A stretch of 64,000 bases of DNA. It comes from Quercus robur (Eukaryota; Streptophyta; Magnoliopsida; Fagales; Fagaceae). Below the pieces are notes generated by a model that ran no database searches, was not told the origin of the DNA, and saw only the letters and a list, made by a program, of their open reading frames with translations. Made by a program: the position numbers and the translations under genes. The stretch spans positions 68,090,290 through 68,154,289 of the forward strand of contig NC_065537.1 in NCBI RefSeq assembly GCF_932294415.1. Direction: 5' to 3'. This document shows positions 46,338 to 57,431 of the stretch, piece by piece (the first letter of the stretch is position 1; every line of letters starts with the position of its first letter).

Positions 46338-46826
46338 ACTGGCGGATGCTGAGAAGGCCAAGGACTAGGCCAAACAAGAAGGCTACGACGTAGAGGTAGC
46401 TGAGACCGAGGAAGCCCTCAGGGCCAAGGTCTTGGGGGTATGTAGAGCATACTGCCTCCAAGTGTGGAATGAGGCTCTTAACCTGGCAGGGGTTGAGGTC
46501 TCCTCTGCACTTAGGAGAGCGGAGAATGTGTACTACCCCTGCAGTCCGGCGCCAAGCTCCTCGGCCTCCCCTGATGATGCAGCCCCCAATGTTGCAAGCC
46601 CTGTTAAAGAGGCCTCATCCAAGGACCCTCTTCAATTTAACAATACTGAAGAAATGGCAAAGCAAGCCGACCGAGCTGATAAATAGAAAGAAGTCTCCAA
46701 GGCTAATTATATTTGAAAATTCAAAATACCCAACAAGTGATTTTCAAAAGCTTCTAAATGCACCCAACAAACAAATTGAAATTCCACATGCTCAAAGACG
46801 GATCAGACAAAAAGAAAAGCAGAATA

Positions 46827-46865
<39 letters not shown>

Positions 46866-47232
46866 TTGAATAAAAACCCATTATCTGTTTGGTTCCCACG
46901 AAAATTCATGAACACAATTGGAATAAAAACTTTGACCTCCAAACTTTTTTCACTAATCAAACCCATAATAAAAATAAATAAATAAAAAACAACATACAAA
47001 TCAACCACCTGACTCGTAGAGTTAAACAACAAGAAACCCATTTTCTCAATCTATAAATTTCTACTTGAATTAATATTTTTTATTTAATTAACAAAAAATA
47101 AAAAATAAACACACAATCATCATAATTTAAAATTTCCAAATCTGGGTTTCTTTTCTTTTCTTTTTTTAGATACGAAACAGAAGATAAGAAATTCGAAATT
47201 TAGTTTCCCGGGAAAAAAAATGGGAAACTGAC

Positions 47233-47524
47233 CGGAGAGATTTTCGCCGGAAATGAGGTTGGAGTGGCCGTAAAAGGAAGAGCAAAGAGGGCCAGGGATT
47301 TTCCTAGCCTGAGCCCAGAGCTTGAAGAGCTTAGCCACTTTTCTGAGGAGGAGAGCAGTGATGGCGATGAGTGAAATCCAGAGAAAAGCATTGAATTCCC
47401 GGGTGGCAAAGTCTCTGAGCAATTCCTGGGAATTGCCATTCTCAGAAGAAGAAGAAGAAGAAGAAGAGTAGCGTAGAAAGGCGAGGAAAGTGGTGGTTGG
47501 AGTTACTGGTTCGCATGATTTCAT
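47233..47524 (-). pseudogene. Second copy of P450 exon 1, open frame and splice donor kept
   Basis: From ATG 47524 the frame is open for 97 codons to the same phase-1 donor (g/gtcagt) as the intact gene. It differs by a Ser-tract expansion (eight Ser against four, from added TCT units) and about six substitutions, including P to L in the hinge (KIPGPL). The acceptor and exons 2-7 that should lie to its left are absent; retroelement DNA begins at 46700. It is a truncated gene. It could act only if its transcript were spliced over more than 11 kb to exon 2 of the intact gene (35464). The TATA-like motif is conserved at 47662-47671. Confidence 0.8.
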
Positions 47525-47874
47525 TTGCTCGTCGGAATGTAGAGAGAGAAAGAAGAGAGAGAGCTGTGGAGCTTTTGGTGGTTTTTGACTTTTTGGTCCC
47601 ACTGTTTTAAAAAGATCTATGCAGTGAGAGAGAGTGGCTGGGAACCGTGTTCTGTCCAAATCCATTATATGTGTGGCAGGTAAACTTTTGTCCTTGTCAA
47701 ATATTTTTTTTTTTTTTTTTTCGAGTGAGCGGAGTAGAGATCAAAATTCTATTTTTTAACTCGTTTCTGGTAAAAAAAATTTATGTTGACCAAATAAACT
47801 ATCTAGGTTCCAATCTCATCAAAATTATATATAGCTAACACGGGTCATTATAACATCAAGGGTTAACTTAATGG

Positions 47875-48051
47875 GTTTTTTTTTTTTTTTTTTTTTTTTT
47901 TCTTTTATAAGATAGAATTTCTACTCTAATCTAATCTAAGTGTATACGTGTGTAAAGCTCCCTCCTAGAAACATGAACCTCGGTCCTTACCTTCTACACC
48001 CCGCAAGTATTTATACTTGTAGAGTAACCATCGCACTAAAAGTGCACGGTT
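47875..48051 (-). mobile_element. SINE in copy B, with TSD
   Basis: On the minus strand it begins near 48051 with a tRNA-like tagtgcgatggttactc (A box), then gaggttcatgtttctagg (B box), and ends in a long A tail shown by the T run at 47876-47901. The flanks share acttaatgg (47866-47874 and 48052-48060), with similar bases outside. It is absent from copy A. Confidence 0.7.
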
Positions 48052-49772
48052 ACTTAATGGTTTTTAAGGTCTCATAAAATCATGAGTTTGAAACCTTTTG
48101 CCAAGAAATTCTTCCCTAATAACTCGATGTGTGTGATCTTGATGTGTGTGATCTTGGTATCTGTTTAAGAATTGTTTATTTTCAATAATTTATTTGCATA
48201 ATATTATTTTAAACTAAACTATTAGTCAAAAGTCTTGTAATTTAGCATCTCGGGGCTACCCCAAAGAATTCCTCCCTAATAACTTAGTGTGTGTGGGATG
48301 GTGGGACTGCACATGCCTAAGAGAATAGTCAGATACTTGAAGATGTTTGAATAACCTTGTTTGTCAAAAAAAAAAAAAAAATCATTATAGTTTTTTTTGG
48401 TGTATGTTTAAAAATTACTTTTTTTTTAGTAACTACTTTGCATAATATTATTTTAAGTTAAATATTAGTCAAAAATCTTGTAATTCAACTGGTTAACACT
48501 TGATAACTCTTAGTATTTTTATCAGCAATAACTTTTTTTTTTGGTATATTTTGAAGAATCGGTATAAAGAATTGTTGAAAGTATACCATTGATCCTTTAA
48601 ATTTTAAGTGAAGTATATATAATGTGTTCTTAAACAAATTTATCAATAAATATACCACTTTGGCGTCCAAAAAAGAATATTAATAATACCATTTTGTTAT
48701 CTTTTTTAGATATGTAAACAGCGGGGAGGGAAAGTGGGGTACCAGTGTACCACTTTGTTATCTTTTGTATCACATTATATGTGATCATTGGATGATTCAT
48801 AATAAATTATGTAAACTCTATAACACAACTAGCAGTACTATTTTGACTAATGTTTATGTTGGTAATGTTTGTATAATTTTTATCATACACCATTTATTCT
48901 ATGATAATGATGTATCAACAAAATTCTATGATAATAAAATTTATATTATTATTATTGGGAAAATGATAGCCTATTTTCTACTGATAAAAATAAATAAATA
49001 AATAAAAATAAAAACCTTTTGAGCATGAGAGGATCTCGCGAAGAGGTAGTTATAGGAGTTTAATATTCTAATATAATAATATGAAATAAAAGTAATGGGA
49101 TGATTTTATAGTCCTGAAGCAAAAATTCGTGCTTTTTATTATATTTTATCACTTTATCTGGTACAAGGAGACATTGTAGACAACATGAGTATAATAAAAA
49201 TTTTGAAGGTTTTATAGAATTTATATAATAATTTTAAAAACTTTTATTGTTTAATTGTGCATATTTTCTCTCCAAAAGAAAAATATTTTTAAAGTGAGAA
49301 ATTAATGTATTATATTAGATTAATAGCGATGGCAATAACATATAGGTGATTGTGGTAGAATGATTTCATAGTATTAGTAAAAATAATAGTAGTAATGGTT
49401 CATATAAAAACAATAATAATATTTATAACTTAAGAGTGTAAGAACTTTGTAACTCAATTGGTACATTATAATATTTCCAATCGATACATTGTAATAAAAG
49501 GTGGGGATTGTATTAACAATCATTGTTTTTAAAACTGAATTGTATCAGCTGGTTCAATTGAGAACCGAATCCTAACTCAATTCAATAAAAACAGTCAAAA
49601 TGGAAATCCGAACCTTTTTTGGTTCTTTGACCGTTTCGGTTTTCAAAACTATGTTGACAGTAGTAGTAGTAGTGCTATAAGGATAGTAATAGTAGTAAAA
49701 TTTTTTTTTTTAAAAAAGGTATCTCTCCAAGTAAATTTGCACTTGAAAATTTTGATAAGAAAAACATAATTT

Positions 49773-49889
49773 GCCGAAGGCCTTGTAACTGAATTGACAC
49801 CTCCTCATATACAAAGTGCTTGGGGGTTTAGGGGGGAAAGGGTTCGAATTGCGAGATTAGCAGCATGTTGTAATTATGTCTCAAAAAAA
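49773..49889 (+). mobile_element. SINE in copy B, perfect 15-bp TSD
   Basis: The 117-bp insert is flanked by agaaaaacataattt at 49758-49772 and 49890-49904. It has an A-box-like cttgtaactgaattgacac, a B box gggttcgaattgcgag, and an A run at its end. Copy A has one uninterrupted version of the target (about 39215-39230), confirming the insertion. Confidence 0.85.
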
Positions 49890-49985
49890 AGAAAAACATA
49901 ATTTTTTTAAATAACTATATTGCTAATTCAAAAAATAATCAATATAAAATCATGACCAGTTTATTATTTAAGTAAAACCACACCT

Positions 49986-50140
49986 GGTCTGTGGCGCCCC
50001 GGTCACAATAGCTATGGCTCAATCCAACATTCCCTAGTAGGAGGTGCCTCTATTAGGTCACGCCTTGGGGGTAAGTCACATATGATCGCCCCTGCCCTGC
50101 CCCCACCCCCCCCCCCCCCTTTTCGTTCATAAAAAAAAAA
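49986..50140 (+). mobile_element. Short A-tailed retroposon in copy B, with TSD
   Basis: The 155-bp insert starts ggtctgtggcgccccggtca, contains a C run (50106-50119) and ends in an A run. It lies between agtaaaaccacacct (49971-49985) and agtaaaacatcacct (50141-50155). Copy A has the single site agtaaaacctcacct (about 39295-39309). It may be a SINE of another family; clear A and B boxes were not identified. Confidence 0.7.
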
Positions 50141-51409
50141 AGTAAAACATCACCTCAAAATCCATTACCAAAAAAAAATTCTAAGAAATAAATATAATAG
50201 TTGCTTCCCTCAAATTAAGTGTATGTACTTAACCATCTTATTAGCTAGGTTCAAATGATAGGATTTTTTTTTTTTTCAAGCAAAATGATAGGATTAAACA
50301 CTCTTCATTATATATGAAAATATACCCAAAAAAAAACAAAGAAAATTCAAAAACATAATATTCCTTTTCATATAAAAGTGGCGGAAACATAACTTAATTG
50401 CAATGGCGGTACAAGTACAAACCTTTGATACATTTGTTAGCATAAAAAATGTGCATGACAAGTCAAGATCACAATCCAATCATACTTGTGATTGGTCGGT
50501 GGCTTTAGAAGACAAAGCACGGGCGTGTTGATTTATGTGATCTGTGAAGTGACTCTTTGTTACCACTTGCCCTTTGGACTTTTGACTTTCGTCCCCACAA
50601 TTTGTTCGTTTATCTTCTCTGCCACATGGTTCTCTAACAATGACACTACTATGGTAGATAAGGGCCATAAGGCTGTGTGGCTAGAGCTTTCCTCTCCTTG
50701 ATCAAATGAGAGACTTACATGTTACACACGTCTTATTCTACACACATTTACAAACGTGCATACGAAAATTGCATAAAAAATGTGACTTAAAGTTACGTTT
50801 TGTCACAATCTTAGTATAATTTTATAGTGTGTCGATGCATGCAATAAGTAATATATAATAAACACTATAGTAGATAAGGTTGAGTTGTCAGCTTTCCTTT
50901 AATAGGGGGAAAAAACAAGGAAAACGCATGTTACACACACCTTATTGGAAGATATGTTCAAAGAAGGTGATAATCGTGCAGATTCGTTTCCATGGTTTGA
51001 TCCTTTCTAGTAAAACACGATGTGTTTGAATTCTAATTACTTTTACGGGAGAAAGGGGGACCTCCCTCTTAAGTATATGTAAATGTGTGTGCAACAAACA
51101 GTAAGTAATAAATACTAATCTTTGTGTATGTCTTACACACATTCATGGTGTATATACTTTTTCAAAGGAGGGCTATCAAGAATAATGGAATAATTTATGA
51201 GGTTGGATGGGCAGGAGGTTAAGAAATGGATTGCGTATGGACAATAATTTGAAGTTTATCTTTTTTGAAGTTTATCTTTATATTTCGCTTGTAATAAGTA
51301 ATAAATAATCTACCAAAAACGCAAGAATGTCAAATTAATTATAGTAAAAAGTCTTGTATTTTAACTGGTTGATACATTTTGATATTTTCAAAACATTTAC
51401 GGTTTAAAT

Positions 51410-52173
51410 TGTGGGAGTAGGTGTGTTTCAAACACTTAACCTTTGCTTTGTGTCCCACATTGGTTAGGAATAAATATTGTTATAAGTTTATAAGGCTTTG
51501 CACATCTTAAGTGGTAACTTGGAACACTATGGGCTTGGTGTTGGCTAGGGCTTGGACTTAAGTTTGTTTTATCATTCTTGGGCCTCACCTTTTCCCTTTC
51601 TTTCTTTTAGCCCAAATTTGGTTTTGATGTAGCCGTTGGTGAGTATCTGAGCAGCCCGTTGGGCATTTAATGATCAATCTATTGGGCATCAAATCTGCAC
51701 AGTAACCATTAGAGCCCTAGTCCATTTAAGTAGCCCACTTGTCTTCCTGAGTTGATATATATTAAACCCTGTTTTCACTTCTTTCTCTTCAGTTTTTTCT
51801 GCCTTGCTACCGCCACTCTCCCTCCTCTGTTCAGCTCTAAATTTTCTGCTCATCTCCACAAAATTTCAACTTCTAAGTTTTTAGTTTTAAGGAAAGGCAA
51901 TTAAAGTTGTTCCTAGTTCTTCTTGTTTGAGTGTGTGATCAACTTGAAAAAATCATTATAGTCTAATCTTGGGGGATTGTTTAACCAAGAGAGCCATTCA
52001 TACCGAGTTCTACTTTGGGTGACATGAATCAACCTTTAAAAACAACTTTTTTTGCGTGATTCTCTAGTTTGTGAAATCTTTCTAACTCTATCTATTTATT
52101 TTTGTCATTGCTAATTTTTTTAGGGTTTGTATTGTTGAATCAAAACTTATTTATTTAGCCATATTTTCCAACA
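51410..52173 (+). repeat. 5' LTR of the Copia element
   Basis: Begins tgtgggagtaggtgtg and ends tattttccaaca. The first bases differ from the 3' LTR (tgttggag) by one change. Confidence 0.9.
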
Positions 52174-52203
52174 ATTTTAAAGGTTGATATTTGTGTTTTA
52201 AAA

Positions 52204-55200
52204 ATGAAGAAACAAGTTGTTGATTCTCTTAAGGTCATTTTTGAAATTACAAAGCTTGAGACTTTTGATGGAAATAATTTTAAACGTTGGAAAGAAAGGG
52301 TTTTGCCCATCTTGGAATTTACCGAAATTGACCGGGTTCTTTATGAGCCTAAACCCAAAGAAGATCCTAAAAATATAGAAAAGTGGGAAAAAGCAAATAA
52401 ATTGTGTGTTCATACTATTAAGTGTGGTTTATTTAACAAGTTGTTTGATAATTATTATCATTTTACTTGTACTAAAGATTTATGGGATGAACTTAATGGT
52501 CGTTATGGGTTTGAGGATGAGAGTGCTAAAAAATTTGCTACGGCTAAATTTATGTCTTTTCAAATGGTTGAAGAAAAAAAATGTTTCTAGCCAAATTGAA
52601 GATTTTCAAAAATTAGTATCCAACCTAGCTAAAGAGGGTGATGTTTTACCCGAGTGGTTTGTGGCTCATGGCCTAGTGTTTAAGTTGCAGGACTCTTGGA
52701 AAGAATATAAACACCAGTATAGTCACCATAGAACCTATTTGAATCTTCAACAAATTATCGTTGATATTCAAATTGAAGAAACAAATAAGATGTCAGAAAA
52801 GGTTTCTAGAGTTAAGGAATTTACTTCCAAGGCTAATGTTGTAGAGGGAGGACCCTCTAGACCTCCACAACATAATAAGAAACATGATTTCAAGGGAAAA
52901 TGAAAATTTCATAATAAAAATGGCCCAAATCCTCAAATTCAAAAGAAAAAGGGTAATTGTTTTATTTGTGGCAAGGTAGGTCATTATGCGGCAACATGTA
53001 GGGCAAGGGGCAATTTCAACAACAATAAGAACAACAACAAATGCTCTATATCAAATAAGGTAAATGTGGTGCAAACTAAAGAGATTATTGCAGTCGTGGT
53101 GTGTGAGGCACACTTGGTGACAAAAGTGAAGGGATAGGTAGTTGACTCGGCTTACACAAGACACATTGGTGCATTCAAAGAGGAGTTTAGTTCCTACAAT
53201 CCTATAGCGGAAGGCACCGAATGTGTCTATATTGGGGACAATAGGTCTGTGCCGGTGAGTGGTAAAGAGAAGGTACTCTTGAAGCTAACTTCCGGTAAAA
53301 CTCTTTCACTCAATAATATCCTTCATGTACCTTACTTTCGACATAATCTCATTTTGGTACATTTGCTTGGTAAGGCCGATATTAAAGTTTTATTTGATGG
53401 TGGCATAATTACTTTAACTAAGAATAAAGTCTTTGTTGGTAAGGGCTATGATGATGAAGGTCTCTTTGTACTTAATGTTGATCAAGTTATTAATGAAAAA
53501 GATTCAACTTCTTATGCTTACTTAGTTGATTCCATTGATGTTTGGTATGGTAGACTTGGACATGTTAATCTTGGCTATATAAGGAAAATGAAAGAGTGTA
53601 GAATTATTAACCTACTAGGTGAAGCTAATATGGACAAATGTGAAATTTTTGTCAAAACTAAAATCACCAAGAAACCTTGGAAATCCATAACAAGAGAAAC
53701 CGAGCTTCTTGGATTGGTACATAGTGACTTGGGTGATTTAAAACACACTATGACTAGAGGTGGTAAAAGATTTTATGTGATTTTTGTTGATGACCACTCT
53801 AGATTCACTAAACTTTATTTACTAAGAATCAAAGATGAAGTTTTGGAGATGTTTATAAAGTATAAAAGTGAAGTTGAGAACCAAAAGAATAAAAGGATTA
53901 AAAGACTTAGAACCGATAGAGGTGATGAATATGAGTCTAATTCTTTTAAGGAATTTTGTGAACAAAATGGCATAATACATAAGGTAACTCCACCTTATTC
54001 ACCGGAATATAATGGAATAGCCGAAAGGAAAAATAGAACACTTAAAGAGATGATGAATGCTATGCTTGTTAGTTCCGGGTTATCTTCCAACATGTGGGGG
54101 GAGGCTATCCTTTCGGCTTGCCATGTTCAAAATAAGGTACCTCATAAGAAAACTGGTAAAACTCCTTATGAACTTTGGGAATGGCGTAAGCCTAACTTAG
54201 AATACCTCAAAGTATGGGGGTGCTTAGCTAAGGTCATGCTACCTGAGTCTAAAAGGAGAAAACTTGGTTCTAGAACATGTGATTGTGTGTTTATTGGTTA
54301 TGCTTGCAATAGTTCATGCTATAGATTTCTTGTCATCAAAAGTGATATATTAGAATCATACACTATTATTGAATCTGAAAATGCCATATTCTTTGAGCAT
54401 GTGTTTCCTTTGAAAAATAAGGGAAAAGTATTGCATGATTCTATTGAAATTTGTAATGACTTTGTTGATGATGTGCAAGAAATAAGAAGGAGCAAGCGAG
54501 CTAGGAAGGAAAAGGATTACGGTAACGATTTCCTTACCTATGTCGTTGAAGATGAACCTGTAAGTTACTATGATGCAATTAAATCCGTAGATGTACCTTT
54601 TTGGTTGGAAGCAATTAATAATGAATTAGAATCTATTATGTCTAATCATACTTGGGAATTAGTTGAGCTTCCACCCAAGGTTAAACCTATTGGTTGCAAA
54701 TGGGTGTTTAAAAGGAAATTAAAACTGGATGATACAATTGATAAGGTTAAAGCTCGCTTAATAGCCAAGGGCTATAAGCAAAAACATAATGTGGATTATT
54801 TTGATACTTATTCTCCAGTTACTAGAATTGCATCTATTAGAATTTTATTTGTCATTGCTTCTATTTACAAACTTGTAGTACATCAAATGGATGTTAAAAC
54901 TGTTTTTCTAAATGGTGATTTAGAATAAGAGATTTATATGGAGCAACCCGAGGGTTATGTAGTTCTTGGACAAGAACATAAAGTTTGTAAGTTGGTTAAA
55001 TCTCTATATGGTTTAAAACAAGCACCTAAACAATGACATGAAAATTTTGATAATGTTATGCTTACACATGAGTATGTGATCAATGCTACCGATAAATGCA
55101 TATACAACAAGTTTATTAATAATGAAGATGTTATTATATGATTATATGTTGATGACTTGCTTATATTTGGAACTAGTCGTGATGTTGTGCATGATGCTAA

Positions 55201-56077
55201 ACACTTTCTTGCCTCTAATTTTGATATGAAAGATTTGGGTGAGGCAAATATAATCTTGGGCATCAAGATCCTTAGGGATAATGATTGTATTACACTATCA
55301 TAATCTCACTATGTAGAGAAAATTCTTAAAAAGTTTGAACACTTTGATATGTCACCTATGTCTACTTCTTTTGACTCAAAGGTGCACTTGTTTAAAAATT
55401 GTGGTGATAGTGTTTCATAAGAAAAATATGCATAAATCATTGGTAGTTTGATATTTTTGACAAATTGTACTCGCTCTGATATTGTATATGTTGTTGGTAG
55501 ATTGAGTAGATATACTCATAATCCTAGTATTGAACATTGGGATGCAATATCAAGATTGTTGAGATATTTAAAGGGTACTTTTGATTATGGTTTGTCATAT
55601 TATGGTTATCTTAATATATTAGAAGAATATTGTGATGCTAATTGGATCTTTGATACAGATGAAGTAAAGCCCACTAATGGATATGTGTTCACACTAGCTG
55701 GAGGGGCTGTCTCATGGAAATCATCCAAGCAGACTTGCATAGTGAGATCCACCATGGAATCAGAGTTAGTAACCTTAGAAAAGGTTGGGTCCGAAGCCGA
55801 GTGGCTTAGGAGTTTGTTAATTGATATACCATTGTATACTAACTCTATTGCCTCTATTTGCATACATTGTGATTGCCAGGCTGCCATAACACGTGCTAAG
55901 AACAAAATCTATAATGGGAAAAGTCGACATATTCGATGGAGGCACAATATTGTGAGGCAGCTCATTGATAATGGTATAATGTCCTTGGACTTTGTGAGGT
56001 CAGAAAGGAATTTGGCCAATCCTTTGACTAAGCCACTAGCAAGAAGGCTAGTGAGTGAGACATCGAGGGGGATATAA
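52204..56077 (+). pseudogene. Copia gag-pol, degenerate
   Basis: GAG starts at 52204 (MKKQVVDSLKVIFEI) with an A-run frameshift near 52576. A CCHC knuckle CFICGKVGHYAATC is at 52958-52999. The protease site reads VDSAYTRHI, with the catalytic DSG changed. Integrase has the HxxH-like WYGRLGHVN, a degraded second Cys (CEIF), and the D, D, E positions in VHSDLGD, FVDDHSR and NGIAERKNR. RT contains KARLIAKGYKQ and the YVDD box (about 55147-55158). RNase H contains SWKSSKQ. In-frame stops at about 52901, 53136, 54926, 55036, 55139, 55302, 55418 and 55433, plus the shift, prevent a functional polyprotein. The longest open part is 53249-54928. The element could be mobilised only in trans, if at all. 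Confidence 0.9.
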
Positions 56078-56666
56078 CTAATATCCAAATTGTGACACTA
56101 TGGCCAATGCCCAACCTCTATGATGGGTGATTCCACGTAAGGGGTTAAATGGGTAGAGGTAATTTGTGGTCTATATGGACACTGTCAGTTATTATGCATT
56201 CTGCTATCTCATTGAGGAGATTAGTGATAAGTCCATTCCTATGGTGTGAGATAGTGCTAAGTTCTAGATTGTTGGAGGTTGAGCTAGCTTTTAATGGATC
56301 CATAGTCCCTACCTATTGGGATGAGGTGTACTGCACACACTCTTAATGGATGCCACCTATGTGAGAGTGGAAGTTGTGCCGCTTCCTATGAGACTTGGGT
56401 AGGTCTCTAGAGCTCTTATAAAACCCAGTGGCGCATGGCCTGTATAAGGTGCCAACCCACTAATGGAACAACCTTGGTAAAGAAAGGCATGCGGGTGGTA
56501 AGTTTGGTTATCTAATAGCTTGGTTAAAAGAGTCTAACTCTACCATTGTCTAGTAGTTTCTTCTTATTTATCCTAAGTATGGTTAAAATCTTGTGGTACC
56601 ATATTGATGCATGCCTTCTTGAGTTTATTGCCCTTCCTAGTTTAGTGTTTGTAACATGTGGGGGAT

Positions 56667-57431
56667 TGTTGGAGTAGGTGTGTTTCAAACACTTAACATT
56701 TGCTTTGTGTCCCACATTGGTTAGGAATGAACATTGTTATAAGTTTATAAGGTTTTGCACATCTTAAGTGGTAAGTTGGAACACTATAGGCTTAGTGTTG
56801 GCTTGGGCTTGGACTTAGGTTTGTTATATCATTCTTGGGCCTCACCTTTTCCCTTTCTTTCTTTTAGCCCAAATTTGGTTTTGATGTAGCCGTTGGTGAG
56901 TATCTGAGCAGCCCGTTGGGCATTTAATGATCAATCCGTTGGGCATCAAATTTGCATAGTAACCGTTAGAGGCCTAGTCCATTTAGGTAGCCCACTTGTC
57001 TTCCTGAGTTGATATATATTAAACCCTATTTTCAATTCTTTCTCTTCAATTTTTTTCTGCCTTGCTGCCGCCACTCTCCCTCCTCTATTTAGCTCTAAAT
57101 TTTCTGCTTATCTCCACAAAATTTCAGCTTCTAAGTTTTTAGTTTTAAGGAAAGGCAATTAAGGTTGTTCCTAGTTCTTTTTGTTTGAGTGTGTAATCAA
57201 CTTGAAAAAATCACTATAGTCTAATCTTGGGGGGTTGCTCGGCTAAGAGAGTCATTCACACCAAGTTCTATTCTGAGTGGCATGAATCAACTTTTAAAGA
57301 CAACACATTTTGCGTGATTCTATAGTTTGTGAGATCTTTCTAACTCTATCTATTTATTTTTGTCATTGCAAATTTTTTTAGGGTTTGTATTGTTGAATCA
57401 AAACTTATTTATTTAGCCATATTTTCCAACA
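56667..57431 (+). repeat. 3' LTR of the Copia element
   Basis: Begins tgttggagtaggtgtg, ends tattttccaaca and is followed by taaat. Confidence 0.9.

Larger units (their letters stand above)
42163..46686 (+). pseudogene. Gag-like protein of the LTR retroelement, three exons, broken
   Basis: Three pieces can be read. 42163-42663 starts MGRFAYLVDSEKG and later has VRLIQCHPESNKG and WHNGLPCP. 42769-43761 holds FNLVNKESLDKILKAEVFV and later a charged KKRKREQEGK stretch. 43846-44129, resuming at 46338, is a coiled-coil with VQAAFRAEELVYASHRQMK. The gaps have plausible borders (gtgggg...ttgcag and gtaagc...ttgcag). The family resembles a gag-like protein I have seen in many tree genomes as hypothetical or putative plant transposon protein; its function is not established. 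Stops and one-base shifts (for example in HEKR-stop and near 42490) show it is dead. The hAT insertion sits between KKKL and ADAEKAKD. Confidence 0.6.
41635..46700 (+). mobile_element. Internal region of an LTR retroelement, 3' end missing
   Basis: About 0.5 kb of leader is followed by a spliced-looking gag-like coding region (listed separately). No protease, RT, integrase or RNase H sequence was seen, so the element looks like a gag-only or non-autonomous type (TR-GAG/LARD-like), although its 3' part is lost. The body is interrupted by hAT elements (44138-46337) and stops at the start of duplication copy B. Confidence 0.6.
51410..57431 (+). mobile_element. Ty1/Copia retrotransposon, both LTRs, TSD taaat
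   Basis: The 6022-bp element has LTRs of 764 and 765 bp, with TG...CA ends and flanking taaat at 51405-51409 and 57432-57436. Copy A has one uninterrupted ggtttaaattac at this site (about 40429-40440). A purine-rich tract (tgtgggggat) precedes the 3' LTR. By eye the LTRs differ at about 50 positions (about 93 percent identical), so it is not a recent insertion. Coding order GAG, protease, integrase, RT, RNase H identifies Copia. Confidence 0.93.

Noticed and set aside
46084-46461. 125-codon minus-strand frame rich in Pro, Gly and Arg
   Set aside because: It is the translation of the cgggtcggg-type terminal repeats of the nested hAT elements and crosses both element ends.
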